From Cryobacterium breve (GTDB lineage Bacteria; Actinomycetota; Actinomycetes; Actinomycetales; Microbacteriaceae): DNA of 64,000 bases. The stretch is taken from the NCBI RefSeq assembly GCF_004402375.1, contig NZ_SOGJ01000015.1, positions 23,623 through 87,622 of the forward strand, read 5' to 3'. The number at the start of each line of letters is the position of its first letter. Position 1 is the stretch's first letter. This document shows, piece after piece, positions 9,673 to 20,275 of this stretch. A program made the position numbers and the translations under genes. The notes below the pieces were generated by a model. That model saw nothing but the letters and a program-made list of their open reading frames with translations, was not told the origin of the DNA and made no database searches.

Positions 9673-10667
9673 GAGTAGTGGATGGCGGCCACGTCCGGGT
9701 GCGCGCGCAGCCGGCTCTTCAAGGCATTCTCCCCGTAGGTGGAAAAGATCGGGTTCTCCGGGTCGACCGTCACGCCGGGCGCCTCGAGGGAGTCGGGCAG
9801 GATCAGCAGCGGAATGGTCGCGTCGAGCGCCGGGCCGAAGAAGAACGGGATCGAGACCCGGTCGTCACCGATCAAGGGCGAGATCACGCGGTGCACGGTG
9901 GCTTTGAGATACCCGTTCGTGGCAACCTCGAGCAGCTCGCCAATGTTGACCACGAAGGCGCCGTCGAGCGGGGGAGCGTCGATCCAGGCGCCGTCCTTCT
10001 CGACCTGGAGACCACCCTTGCCCGGCTCGACGAAGAGGAGGGTGAGCACGCCCGAGTCTTTGTGCGCGCCCACGCCCTGCCGGGGTGTGGGGTCAGACTT
10101 TCCGGGGTAGCGCACGATTTTGATCAGCGTGAACGGCCTGTCGGCGAAGGCAGCGTCGAACACGTGCTCGTCGGCGCCAAGGGACAGCGCCCAAGCCTGC
10201 ATCAGGCGCAGCGCAACGGCGTTGAGCTCCTCGCGCCAAGTGGACATCACTGTTTCGAGGGCAGGCAAGCTGGACGGCCACTGGTTCGGTCCCTCGAGAC
10301 GGAGATAGTCGGCATCCGTGGGCCGGGGCAGCGCCGGGCGCTCCGGTCCGATATCGATCTGCTCGCGCCAGTCCACCTTTCCCTGCGTGAGCTCGCCTCC
10401 GACGCGGGTGTACCCGCGGAAATGCGGGCTCTGCAGGTTTTCAATCGCCATCTTGTCGTCTTCGGGCAGCGCGAAAAAGGCTCGAGACGTGCGCATGACC
10501 CGCTCGATGAGTTCTGCGGGCACGCCGTGACCGGTCAGATAGAAGAACCCGAAGGTGTGGGCGGCTTCGCGCAGGTCGGTGCGGAAGACCTCGGCCTCCG
10601 CGTCGCCTCGATCGAGCCGGGAGAGGTCGAGAACGGGCAGAGTGAGGGGTGTGGTGTCGGTCGTCAT
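9660..10667 (-). CDS. isopenicillin N synthase-family 2-oxoglutarate/Fe(II) oxygenase
   Basis: This 335-residue protein belongs to the family of isopenicillin N synthase and plant/bacterial 2OG oxygenases. It has the N-terminal DIOX_N region (FGFFYLTGHGVP near 40-50) and the jelly-roll core with iron ligands H202 and D204 (GAHKDSG) and H259 (ATVHRV), plus R270 and S272 (RVSIPFF), which bind the 2-oxoglutarate carboxylate in relatives. The substrate is unknown. The gene starts 13 nt after cysE on the same strand, so it probably belongs to the cysK-cysE transcript; a sulfur-compound substrate is only a guess. Its C-terminus runs into the pentanucleotide array. Confidence 0.85.
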   Translation of the reverse strand: MTTDTTPLTLPVLDLSRLDRGDAEAEVFRTDLREAAHTFGFFYLTGHGVPAELIERVMRTSRAFFALPEDDKMAIENLQSPHFRGYTRVGGELTQGKVDWREQIDIGPERPALPRPTDADYLRLEGPNQWPSSLPALETVMSTWREELNAVALRLMQAWALSLGADEHVFDAAFADRPFTLIKIVRYPGKSDPTPRQGVGAHKDSGVLTLLFVEPGKGGLQVEKDGAWIDAPPLDGAFVVNIGELLEVATNGYLKATVHRVISPLIGDDRVSIPFFFGPALDATIPLLILPDSLEAPGVTVDPENPIFSTYGENALKSRLRAHPDVAAIHYSDLI

Positions 10668-10679
10668 CGGTCTGGGTCC

Positions 10680-11258
10680 TTAGTCGTCGCCGGGGAGCAG
10701 CCCGCGCGCGGATTCGATGGTGTCGGGTTTGGCCGGTTGCACGGTGGCGGGGATTCCCAGCAGAAGCGACTTGGCCGGGGCGTCGCGGGTGACCACGGCG
10801 TTGGCCCCGATGGTGCTCCAGGCGCCGATCACGATGGGACCGAGAACTTTGGCGCCGGCTCCGATCGTGACACCGTCGTGCAGGGTGGGGTGCCGTTTTT
10901 CACCACGGGCCACTCCGTGCCGGGTCTTCCCTCCGAGAGTGACTCCGTGGTACAGCATCACGTCATCGCCTATGTCTGAGGTCTCACCGATCACCACGCC
11001 CATTCCGTGGTCGATGAACAACCGCCGGCCGATCCGGGCGCCCGGGTGGATCTCGATCCCGGTCAGGAACCGGGTGAACTGCGAGAGAAGTCGGGCCGGG
11101 AGGCGAAGCCCGGCCTCCCACAGGCGGTGCGACACCCGGTATGACCACACCGCGTGCAGGCCGCTATAGGCCAGGAAAACCTCGATGTTGCTGCGGGCGG
11201 CCGGGTCGTGAGCGCGCGCCATCGTAATATCTTCCCGGATGCTCGACAAAATAGTCAT
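10680..11258 (-). CDS. cysE: serine O-acetyltransferase
   Basis: CysE acetylates L-serine with acetyl-CoA to O-acetylserine, the substrate of CysK encoded just upstream. The 192-residue protein is the short form: the N-terminal helices keep SIREDI...[10 protein letters not shown], then a left-handed beta helix of hexapeptide repeats carries [25 protein letters not shown] and the catalytic HGVTLGG. Conservation of REDI supports the ATG at 11258 over a later ATG at 11222. It follows cysK by 23 nt and precedes the oxygenase by 12 nt. Confidence 0.95.
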   Translation of the reverse strand: MTILSSIREDITMARAHDPAARSNIEVFLAYSGLHAVWSYRVSHRLWEAGLRLPARLLSQFTRFLTGIEIHPGARIGRRLFIDHGMGVVIGETSDIGDDVMLYHGVTLGGKTRHGVARGEKRHPTLHDGVTIGAGAKVLGPIVIGAWSTIGANAVVTRDAPAKSLLLGIPATVQPAKPDTIESARGLLPGDD

Positions 11259-11281
11259 CTGCGGCGTTGGCGCCCCGGCAC

Positions 11282-12220
11282 CTAGTCCAGTAGGTCCTCG
11301 TAGAGCACAGTCGACAGGTAGCGCTCTCCGAAGCTGGGCATGATCGCCACGATGGTCTTGCCTGCGTTCTCGGGCCGCTTGGCCTGCTCGATGGCCGCCC
11401 AGACGGCGGATCCGCCGGAGATGCCGGAGAGGATTCCCTCATCCGTCGCCAGCGCACGGGCCGTGGACACGGAATCGGCCAGGGTCACGTCGATGACCTC
11501 GTCGTAGATCTTCGTGTCGAGAACGTTCGGCACGAAGTTGGCGCCGATGCCCTGGATCTTGTGCGGTCCGGGCTTGCCGCCGGTGAGGATGGGGGAGTCG
11601 AGCGGCTCGACTCCGACGACCCGAAGGGAGGGCTTACGGCCTTTGAGCAGTTGGCCGGTGCCGGTGATGGTTCCTCCGGTGCCGATCCCGGCGACGAGGA
11701 TGTCAACGGCACCGTCGGTGTCGTCCCAGATTTCGACCCCCGTGGTGGCGTAGTGGATGGCCGGGTTGGCGGGATTGTCGAACTGGCGGGCCAAAATGGC
11801 GCCGGGCGTGGCGGCAGCGATCTCCTCGGCCTTTGTGACTGCGCCGCGCATTCCCTCGGAGCCCGGGGTAAGCACGATCTCCGCACCGTAGGCACGCAAG
11901 AGAAGGCGCCGTTCGCGGCTCATCGTTTCTGGCATAGCGAGCACGACCTTGTAGCCACGGGCAGCGCCCACCATGGCCAGCGCGATACCGGTGTTGCCGC
12001 TGGTGCCCTCGACGATGGTTCCGCCCGGAGCCAACTCGCCGGAGGCTTCGGCCGCATCGACGATCGCGATGCCGATCCGGTCCTTCACGCTGCCCGAGGG
12101 ATTGTAGAACTCCAGTTTCACGAGCACGGTAGCGTCGAGACCGGCGGTGAGTCGGTTGAGCTTGACCAGCGGAGTCTTGCCAACGGCTGCGGTGATGTCG
12201 GAGTAAATCTGAGCGGGCAT
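11282..12220 (-). CDS. cysK: cysteine synthase A (O-acetylserine sulfhydrylase)
   Basis: CysK makes L-cysteine from O-acetylserine and sulfide with PLP. The 312-residue product has the Schiff-base lysine K46 in [11 protein letters not shown], the substrate loop [12 protein letters not shown], the phosphate loop [12 protein letters not shown] and the family C-terminal [11 protein letters not shown] 12220 is chosen because AAAGG stands 8-9 nt upstream and the family's N-terminus begins here; an open frame to 12292 would add 24 atypical residues. First gene of the minus-strand cysK-cysE-oxygenase unit, divergent from prmC. Confidence 0.95.
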   Translation of the reverse strand: MPAQIYSDITAAVGKTPLVKLNRLTAGLDATVLVKLEFYNPSGSVKDRIGIAIVDAAEASGELAPGGTIVEGTSGNTGIALAMVGAARGYKVVLAMPETMSRERRLLLRAYGAEIVLTPGSEGMRGAVTKAEEIAAATPGAILARQFDNPANPAIHYATTGVEIWDDTDGAVDILVAGIGTGGTITGTGQLLKGRKPSLRVVGVEPLDSPILTGGKPGPHKIQGIGANFVPNVLDTKIYDEVIDVTLADSVSTARALATDEGILSGISGGSAVWAAIEQAKRPENAGKTIVAIMPSFGERYLSTVLYEDLLD

Positions 12221-12258
12221 CGGTGGTCGCCTTTCGATCGGGGTCACGGACTTCGCCC

Positions 12259-12264
12259 AGCCTA
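12259..12264 (-). promoter_or_regulatory. -10 box of cysK
   Basis: On the minus strand TAGGCT sits about 38 nt before the cysK ATG, giving a leader of about 32 nt that contains the AAAGG ribosome site. The -35 is weak. It lies back to back with the prmC promoter. Confidence 0.5.
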
Positions 12265-12292
12265 CGGCCACGGAACGGACGTGCGCGTGCAT

Positions 12293-12298
12293 TACATT
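12293..12298 (+). promoter_or_regulatory. -10 box of prmC, leaderless start
   Basis: TACATT ends 7 nt before the prmC GTG, and there is no Shine-Dalgarno, so transcription should begin at or next to the start codon. Confidence 0.5.
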
Positions 12299-12305
12299 TC
12301 AATAC

Positions 12306-13274
12306 GTGACAACTCCGCCGAGTAACGATTCCATTCCCGCCAGCGTCGACACATTGCGAAACCTGGCGATCGAGACCCTCTCTCTGGCGGGCGTGTCCGA
12401 CCCCGAGGTCGACGCAGACCTTCTCATCGGGCATGTTCTGTCCCAGACCAGGGGCCAGGTGCAGGCTGCCGCCATCCTGCGCACTGCACTCGGTGAAACG
12501 GATGCTGCGGTCATCCTCGAACTCGTTCGTCGCCGCTCCCTGCGCGAGCCCCTGCAGCACATCACCGGGCGGGCTCCGTTCCGTTCCCTGGAACTGTTCG
12601 TCGGGCCGGGCGTCTTCGTTCCCCGTCCCGAGACAGAACAGGTGGTGCAGTTCGCCATCGACGCACTCCGGGCCAGCGCAGACCCCGAGCCGATCGCGGT
12701 GGACCTCGGCACCGGCAGCGGTGCGATCGCACTGGCCATGGCCGTCGAGGTACCGAATGCGCGAGTCTGGGCCGTCGAGAATTCACCGGATGCCTTCCCT
12801 TGGACCAGCCGCAACTTCCGGGCGGTCGCTGCGCCGAACGCCACGCTGGTGTTCGGCGACCTTGCCGAGTCCCTCGTCGAACTGGACGGGACAGTGGCCG
12901 TGGTCATCTCCAACCCGCCCTACATCCCGGTGGATGCGATCCCACGCGATCCGGAGGTGCGCCTTTTCGACCCTGCCAGGGCCCTGTACGGCGGCCCGGA
13001 CGGTCTCGACGTCGTGCGGCACGTCTCGCGCACGGCGCTCCGCCTGCTCCGTCCCGGCGGACAGATCGTGATCGAGCATGGGGAGCGCCAGGGCGCCGAG
13101 ATCCGCGCTCTCCTCGCCGCTGACGGCTGGCGCGCGCCCGCCACCCACCGCGACTACACCACACGTGACCGCGCCACGACAGCCCTCGCCCCGGTGTCCG
13201 CCCCCATCGACGCCCTCGCGCCCCTCACGCCCCTCACGTCCCCCAAACCCTCTCACTCACCCGCCGGGCCGTGA
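12306..13274 (+). CDS. prmC: release factor glutamine methyltransferase
   Basis: PrmC (HemK) methylates the GGQ glutamine of release factors RF1 and RF2 using S-adenosylmethionine. The 322-residue protein has the N-terminal helical domain with the LIGHVL and PLQHITGRAPFRSLELFVGPGVFVPRPETE blocks, SAM motif I VDLGTGSGAIALA, and the signature ISNPPYIP. The last 40 residues are Ala/Pro/Thr-rich and not part of the fold. GTG 12306 is at the presumed transcription start. Its target prfA is upstream, separated by pdxH and the cysteine genes. Confidence 0.94.
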   Translation: MTTPPSNDSIPASVDTLRNLAIETLSLAGVSDPEVDADLLIGHVLSQTRGQVQAAAILRTALGETDAAVILELVRRRSLREPLQHITGRAPFRSLELFVGPGVFVPRPETEQVVQFAIDALRASADPEPIAVDLGTGSGAIALAMAVEVPNARVWAVENSPDAFPWTSRNFRAVAAPNATLVFGDLAESLVELDGTVAVVISNPPYIPVDAIPRDPEVRLFDPARALYGGPDGLDVVRHVSRTALRLLRPGGQIVIEHGERQGAEIRALLAADGWRAPATHRDYTTRDRATTALAPVSAPIDALAPLTPLTSPKPSHSPAGP

Positions 13275-13368
13275 GTCCGCCTCCTTTTCGGCCTCAGAAC
13301 CGGTGAATTACTTCCGGCTCGGCGAGTGGACGGGGTGGGGGTAGCAGGGTCGCCACCGGCGGCTGCAG

Positions 13369-13374
13369 TAGAAT
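13369..13374 (+). promoter_or_regulatory. -10 box of the Sua5 gene, leaderless start
   Basis: TAGAAT, preceded by TGCAG, ends 8 nt before the ATG at 13383, which has no clear ribosome site. The 108 bases from 13275 hold nothing else I can name. Confidence 0.5.
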
Positions 13375-13382
13375 CAGGCACA

Positions 13383-14138
13383 ATGACACGCATCTATGAC
13401 TGCTCGGTTGACACGGAATACGCGGCCGGCATGAGGCTCGCGCGCTCGGCCATCGGCCGCGGCGCGCTTGTTGTCATACCCACCGACACGGTCTACGGCA
13501 TCGCCGCGGATGCGTTCAGCCCGGAGGCGGTGCACAGGCTCCTGGATGCGAAGGGCCGTGACCGCTCATCGCCCCCTCCCGTGCTGATCCCCGGAATCCC
13601 CACCCTCGACGCCTTGGCCCAGAACATTCCGCAGCCGGTGCGCGATCTTGTCGCCGCGTTCTGGCCGGGCGGTCTCACTGTGGTGCTCACGGCCCAGCCA
13701 TCGCTGGCCTGGGATTTGGGAGAGACTCGTGGCACGGTTGCGCTCAGGATGCCGAGCAACCCCGTGGCCCTTGACCTTCTGTCCGAGACGGGGCCGCTCG
13801 CCGTGTCATCCGCCAACATCAGCGGACTTCCCTCCGCCATCGACGCGCTCGGCGCGGAGGAGATGCTCGGCACCAGCGTGGCCGTGTACCTCGACGGCGG
13901 CACCGCCGGCCTGGGTTACGAACCGATCGGCGATCGGCCGGGCGACACCTCGTCGACCATTGTGGATGCGACCGGTTTCGACTTGAACGGCGGCAAGGTG
14001 GTCATCGTGCGCAACGGTGTGATCTCCCGCGCGGCCATCGAAGCCGTGATCGGCGCCGCCCTCGCACCGATCGGGTTCGGCGCAGTCGAGGCAGCACCGG
14101 AGAGGGCCGACCCAGAGGCAGGCGCCGACCCCGCATGA
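13383..14138 (+). CDS. L-threonylcarbamoyladenylate synthase (Sua5/YwlC/TsaC family)
   Basis: This enzyme makes threonylcarbamoyl-AMP from threonine, bicarbonate and ATP, the first step of t6A37 modification of ANN-decoding tRNAs. The 251-residue product shows the YrdC-fold blocks GALVVIPTDTVYGIAADAF, LLDAKGRDRSSPPPVLI, FWPGGLTVVL and AVSSANISGLPS. It lacks a Sua5 C-terminal domain and ends in a 30-residue acidic/Ala tail. ATG 13383 is preferred over an in-frame 13326 start by promoter position and family N-terminus. It overlaps the WecA-like gene by 4 nt, as often in actinobacteria just before atp. Confidence 0.92.
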   Translation: MTRIYDCSVDTEYAAGMRLARSAIGRGALVVIPTDTVYGIAADAFSPEAVHRLLDAKGRDRSSPPPVLIPGIPTLDALAQNIPQPVRDLVAAFWPGGLTVVLTAQPSLAWDLGETRGTVALRMPSNPVALDLLSETGPLAVSSANISGLPSAIDALGAEEMLGTSVAVYLDGGTAGLGYEPIGDRPGDTSSTIVDATGFDLNGGKVVIVRNGVISRAAIEAVIGAALAPIGFGAVEAAPERADPEAGADPA

Positions 14139-15358
14139 CCATCTTCATCCTGCTGAGTCTCGTATCGGCCGTTGTGACCTTCGGGTTCTCCTTCCTGGTG
14201 CTGAGACTCAGCCACCGCTACCGGCTCTACCCGAAGATCCGGGAACGTGACGTGCACACGCGGCCAACGCCCCGACTGGGCGGGATCGCGATCTTCCTCG
14301 GGATCGTCGTGGCGTTCGGGGTGTCCTATCTGATCGCGGCCGGGTTTGCCCCGCTGCGCCTCATCTTCAGCGATCCGCAGCAGATTCTCGCCATCCTCGG
14401 CGCGGCGCTGCTGATCGTACTGTTGGGCGTGGCCGACGACCTCTGGGACCTCGACTGGATGACAAAACTGGCCGGCCAGTTCATCGCGGCCGGCCTCATC
14501 GCGTGGCAGGGCGTGCAGGTGCTCTCGCTCCCCATCGGCGGGCTGACCGTCGGATCGTCCTGGATGTCCATCCTGATCACCGTGATCGTGATCGTGATCG
14601 TGATGAACATGATCAACTTCATCGACGGGCTCGATGGACTGGTGGCCGGTGTCGCGCTCATCGCGAACGGCGTGTTCTTCCTCTACAGCTACCTGTTGGC
14701 GCGGGACACCTCCCCAAGCAACTACTTCAACCTCGCCTCTCTGATCGCAGCCATCCTGGTGGGCGCCTGCGTCGGCTTCCTTCCACTCAACTGGCGGCCG
14801 GCAAAATTGTTCATGGGCGATGCCGGGGCTCTCTTGGTCGGTCTGCTGATGGCCACGTCCGCGATCGCGATCACGGGCCAGGTCGACCCGACGTCCGTCA
14901 ACCGGTCGCAGCTGTTCCCGGCGTTCATCCCGATCATCCTTCCGGTGGCCATCCTGATCATCCCGCTCCTCGATTTCGGCCTGGCGGTGTTCCGGCGCGT
15001 CCGGGCCGGGAAATCGCCCTTCAGCGCTGACCGGAAGCACCTGCATCATCGGCTTCTGGACATGGGACACTCGCACCTGCACGCCGTGCTGATTTTCTAC
15101 GGCTGGACCACCGCGGCATCCGTCGGCTGCCTGCTCTACTTCCTGCTGCCGGTGTACTTCGGATTGCCAACCTGGTACGCCACCATCTTCCTGATCGTCG
15201 CGCTGGTGGTCTGCACGGTTGTCACGCTCGCTCCGTTGAGTCGACGCAAGGCCGTGGAAACCGCCAGCCAGCTCGCCCGCCCGACCGACCACAGAGAACA
15301 AATCGCCAGACTCGACCGTCTCGATGAGGCGTCGGCGACGGCTGAGGAGAACGTATGA
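14135..15358 (+). CDS. MraY/WecA-family glycosyl-1-phosphate transferase
   Basis: Predicted to transfer a sugar-1-phosphate (probably N-acetylglucosamine-1-phosphate) from UDP-sugar to polyprenyl phosphate, starting cell-envelope glycan synthesis. The 407-residue protein is very hydrophobic, with about 11 membrane segments. It has cytoplasmic-loop motifs GVADDLWDLDW, MINFIDGLDGLVAG, KLFMGDAGALLVG and the C-terminal DRKHLHHRLLDMGHS, which distinguishes WecA-type enzymes from MraY. It overlaps the previous stop (ATGA) and the next start (ATGA). The exact sugar cannot be read from sequence. Confidence 0.9.
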   Translation: MTIFILLSLVSAVVTFGFSFLVLRLSHRYRLYPKIRERDVHTRPTPRLGGIAIFLGIVVAFGVSYLIAAGFAPLRLIFSDPQQILAILGAALLIVLLGVADDLWDLDWMTKLAGQFIAAGLIAWQGVQVLSLPIGGLTVGSSWMSILITVIVIVIVMNMINFIDGLDGLVAGVALIANGVFFLYSYLLARDTSPSNYFNLASLIAAILVGACVGFLPLNWRPAKLFMGDAGALLVGLLMATSAIAITGQVDPTSVNRSQLFPAFIPIILPVAILIIPLLDFGLAVFRRVRAGKSPFSADRKHLHHRLLDMGHSHLHAVLIFYGWTTAASVGCLLYFLLPVYFGLPTWYATIFLIVALVVCTVVTLAPLSRRKAVETASQLARPTDHREQIARLDRLDEASATAEENV

Positions 15359-15828
15359 CCAGCGCCCTGCCCCGCCCACCCCAGCCGACGTCGGTACCGG
15401 TCCTGCGCCGCATCCTCCTCTACGGGGCCGTCCTGGCCGGGGCCATCGCCGTGGTCGGCGCCGTGATCGGCGGGGTCGTGGCCGGCGGCTCCGGCGTCGT
15501 GAGTGCCCTGATCGGCACCCTGATGGCCGTGGTCTTCATGGGCATCACCGCCGGCAGCATCCTGGTGGCCAACCGCTTCGCCGGCACCTCGGCCGCCATC
15601 GGTGCCTTCTTCGGCATCGTCATGGGCGGCTGGCTGGTCAAGTTCGTTGTCTTCCTGGTGCTGATGGTGCTGCTCAAGGACCAGTCCTGGATTCAGCCCG
15701 TCGTGCTGTTCCTCAGCATCATCGCCGGGGTGATCGGATCGCTCCTGGTCGACGTTTTCGTCCTGATGAGGAGCCGGGTTCCCTACGTCAGCGACGTGAC
15801 TTTGCCGCCTTCAACTTCCGAGGATTGA
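15355..15828 (+). CDS. AtpI-like small membrane protein before the atp operon
   Basis: The 157-residue protein has four hydrophobic segments (about 20-45, 48-70, 80-105, 112-135) and short polar ends. Its position directly before atpB matches the AtpI/unknown-I slot; AtpI in other bacteria helps assemble the c-ring or move Mg2+, but sequence conservation is low. It overlaps the preceding gene by 4 nt yet is separated from atpB by 170 nt containing a promoter, so it is mainly transcribed with the upstream genes. Confidence 0.7.
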   Translation: MTSALPRPPQPTSVPVLRRILLYGAVLAGAIAVVGAVIGGVVAGGSGVVSALIGTLMAVVFMGITAGSILVANRFAGTSAAIGAFFGIVMGGWLVKFVVFLVLMVLLKDQSWIQPVVLFLSIIAGVIGSLLVDVFVLMRSRVPYVSDVTLPPSTSED

Positions 15829-15862
15829 CCGCGCGCCTCGATTCGGTCCCGCGCCCAATCCT

Positions 15863-15871
15863 TGCTAGGAT
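15863..15871 (+). promoter_or_regulatory. extended -10 promoter of the atp operon
   Basis: TGCTAGGAT is an extended -10 with a strong TAGGAT core. A start near 15878 gives a leader of about 100-120 nt before atpB. A TTCGGT about 18 nt upstream may serve as a weak -35. Confidence 0.6.
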
Positions 15872-16000
15872 AAGCCTCGGTTCGCCCCGGACCTACTGTG
15901 CCATGTCGCACAGCGGTCCAGCCCATCATTCGTCATCGCGAGAGCAGAGCTCCCCGCCCCGAAACAGGAGAAAGCGCTGCTAGAAACCGCCGTAAACCTG

Positions 16001-16789
16001 ATGATTCCGTTTGCCACCGATGAGGGTGGATTCAACGGTCCGACGATTGGTGAATTCTTCCCGGAAGCGATCTTCTTCGCCGGGACGCCTTTCGAAATCA
16101 ACCGCATCATGCTCATCCGATTCCTGGCCGTGGCCGTGCTGCTGCTGGTCTTCTGGATCGGCACGCGCCGGATGAAGGTCATTCCGACCCGCATGCAGAG
16201 CGTCGTCGAGATGGGCCTGGACTTCGCCCGGGTCAACATCGCAGAAGATATCCTCGGCAAGAAAGACGGCAAGCGCTTCCTGCCGTTGATCACGACTATC
16301 TTCTTCATGGTGTTGTTCCTGAACATCACCGGCCCGATCCCGTTCCTGAACATCGCCGGCACATCTGTTATCGGCGTCCCGCTCGTTCTGGCCCTGGTGG
16401 CCTACAGCGCGTTCATCTACGCCGGCGTCAAGAAGAGCCCAGGCAACTTCTTCCGCAATGCGCTGTTCCCTCCCGGGGTTCCGCCGTTCCTCTACATCAT
16501 CGTGACGCCGATCGAATTCATTTCGACGTTCCTCATCCGCCCGGTCACTCTGACCCTGCGGCTTCTGATGAACATGATCGTCGGGCACCTGCTCCTGGTG
16601 CTCTTCTTCAGCGCCACTCAGTTCTTTTTCTTCACGGCAGACGGCGGCTTCAAGCTGTTCGGTGTTGGCACCCTGGTCTTCGGCTTCGCATTCACGCTGT
16701 TCGAAGTTCTGATCGCCCTGCTGCAGGCATATATCTTCGCTCTGCTCACCGCCGTCTACATCCAGCTCGCGCTGGCTGAGGAACACTAA
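16001..16789 (+). CDS. atpB: F1Fo ATP synthase subunit a
   Basis: Subunit a forms the proton half-channels against the c-ring in the membrane. The 262-residue form has five or six membrane segments; the essential arginine lies in STFLIRPVTLTLRLLMNMIVGH. The start is doubtful: ATG 16001 has no ribosome site, whereas GGAG at 15967-15970 is ideally placed (6 nt) before an in-frame CTG at 15977, which would add eight residues LLETAVNL. No ATG, GTG or TTG is available there. The conventional ATG is listed, but a CTG start is a serious alternative. First gene of atpBEFHAGDC. Confidence 0.93.
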   Translation: MIPFATDEGGFNGPTIGEFFPEAIFFAGTPFEINRIMLIRFLAVAVLLLVFWIGTRRMKVIPTRMQSVVEMGLDFARVNIAEDILGKKDGKRFLPLITTIFFMVLFLNITGPIPFLNIAGTSVIGVPLVLALVAYSAFIYAGVKKSPGNFFRNALFPPGVPPFLYIIVTPIEFISTFLIRPVTLTLRLLMNMIVGHLLLVLFFSATQFFFFTADGGFKLFGVGTLVFGFAFTLFEVLIALLQAYIFALLTAVYIQLALAEEH

Positions 16790-17071
<282 letters not shown>

Positions 17072-17100
17072 TCCTCTTTTCTCTCTAGTCAGGAGGCACG

Positions 17101-17652
17101 ATGTTTAATGCAGTGATTGCAGCTGCTGCAGAGGGGGAGACGGCGAACCCGCTCCTCCCCGCGGTCTACGACATTGTCTGGTCCTCGCTCATTTTCGTTG
17201 TCATTCTGTTCTTCTTCTGGAAGTACGTCCTTCCGAAGATGCAGAAGTTGCTCGACGACCGTGCCGAGGCCATTGAAGGCAACATTGCCAAGGCCGACGA
17301 CGCTCAGCGCAAGGCCGAAGCTGCTCTAGAGCAGTACACGGCCCAGCTCGCCGACGCTCGTGCGGAGGCAGGCCAGATTCGCGAGCAGGCTCGCGCTGAC
17401 GGTCACAAGATCATCGCAGAGCACAAGGACCAGGCCTTGGCCGAGGCCGCACGTGTAACCTCGAGCGCCAAAGCCCAGATCGAAGCAGAGCGCCAGGCGG
17501 CAGTCGTCTCGCTGCGCTCCGAAGTGGGCACCCTGGCCATCGACCTCGCATCCGGTGTCATCGGCGAGAGCCTGACCGACGACGCGAAGGCCAGCGCCAT
17601 TGTCGACCGTTTTCTGGCTGACCTTGAGGCCTCGGAGAAAGCAGCTAAGTAA
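17101..17652 (+). CDS. atpF: F1Fo ATP synthase subunit b
   Basis: Subunit b is the peripheral stalk. The 183-residue protein has one N-terminal membrane helix (about 27-48, ending KYVLPKMQKLLDDR) and a long charged alpha-helical coiled coil rich in Ala, Glu, Gln and Lys. AGGAGG lies 6 nt before ATG 17101. Its TAA overlaps the atpH ATG. This is the ordinary separate b subunit, unlike mycobacteria, which also have a fused b-delta. Confidence 0.96.
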   Translation: MFNAVIAAAAEGETANPLLPAVYDIVWSSLIFVVILFFFWKYVLPKMQKLLDDRAEAIEGNIAKADDAQRKAEAALEQYTAQLADARAEAGQIREQARADGHKIIAEHKDQALAEAARVTSSAKAQIEAERQAAVVSLRSEVGTLAIDLASGVIGESLTDDAKASAIVDRFLADLEASEKAAK

Positions 17653-18449
17653 TGGGAAGCGCCACCAGAGAAGCTTTGGCCTCGTCACGGGCGGCATTGG
17701 CTGCCCATGGCAGCACGGCCGATCTGGCGACGGGCGAAAGCCTGCTGAACGCCGGCCGTGTTATCGGCGACTCGTCGCAGCTCCTGTCCGCCTTGGGTGA
17801 CCCGGCAGCGGATGCCGCCGCGAAGTCCGCGCTCGTTCGCGCGGTGTTCGCGTCGGGGCTGACCCCGACCGCACTCGAACTCGTTCAGTCGGCCAGCGCG
17901 TCGCGGTGGTCCAGCCACGACGACCTGCTCGCCGGGATCGAAGACCTCGGTCTGCGGTCCATCGCCGCGTCCGCTCCGGTTGCCGGGACGGTAGAGGCGG
18001 AACTGTTCGCCTTCGGCAACGCAGTGTCGTCCAATGCCGAGCTTGAGTTGGCCCTGGCCAGCAAACTGGGTGCGTCGAGTGCCAAAGTCGGCCTCGTCAA
18101 CTCTCTGCTTGCCGGCAAGGTCTCTGAGCAGACGCTGACGATCGTGTGTCACCTCGTGCAGCAGCCGCGCGGCCGCCGCATCGGTGAATTGCTGCGCTAC
18201 GCGGCATCCGTCATTGCCGACCAGTCGGACACGTCGATCGCCACGATTACGTCTGCCGCCACACTCGCTCCCGAACAGCTCGAGCGCTTGCGTACGAGCC
18301 TGACGGCGCGTTACGGCCGTCGGCTCACGATCAACCAGGTCGTCGACCCGGCTCTGGTCGGGGGCGTTCACGTTCAAATCGGTGACGACGTCATCGATGG
18401 CAGCATTGCCACCCGCCTCAAAGATCTGAGACTTCAGCTCGCTGGCTGA
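17652..18449 (+). CDS. atpH: F1Fo ATP synthase subunit delta
   Basis: Delta connects the peripheral stalk to the top of F1. At 265 residues it is the longer actinobacterial form (about 180 in E. coli). The N-terminal helical bundle is followed by the C-terminal family block [48 protein letters not shown] read in overlapping pieces ([24 protein letters not shown]). The start overlaps the atpF stop by one base, so translation is coupled. Confidence 0.95.
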   Translation: MGSATREALASSRAALAAHGSTADLATGESLLNAGRVIGDSSQLLSALGDPAADAAAKSALVRAVFASGLTPTALELVQSASASRWSSHDDLLAGIEDLGLRSIAASAPVAGTVEAELFAFGNAVSSNAELELALASKLGASSAKVGLVNSLLAGKVSEQTLTIVCHLVQQPRGRRIGELLRYAASVIADQSDTSIATITSAATLAPEQLERLRTSLTARYGRRLTINQVVDPALVGGVHVQIGDDVIDGSIATRLKDLRLQLAG

Positions 18450-18538
18450 CCGCCTCGGTCAGTACACACACATACCTCGGGGCGGCAACGCCTCGTGCAC
18501 GACAGAACCTGTACACCCAGTACAGAAAAGGGAAGATG

Positions 18539-20176
<1,638 letters not shown>

Positions 20177-20184
20177 GTGGCGCA

Positions 20185-20218
20185 GCCGCGTCCCCGACTC
20201 CTGAGTCGCGGGCGCGGC
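20185..20218 (+). other. GC-rich hairpin between atpA and atpG
   Basis: The segment 20185-20200 folds on 20203-20218 (GCCGCG...GACTC with GAGTC...CGCGGC), with one mismatch and one G-T pair. No T tail follows, so it is more likely an mRNA processing or stabilising element than a terminator. Confidence 0.5.
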
Positions 20219-20275
20219 CAGCATCACTCGATCACCCGCACCAATTCAGCACTGACAAGGAAGCACAGGAGACAC

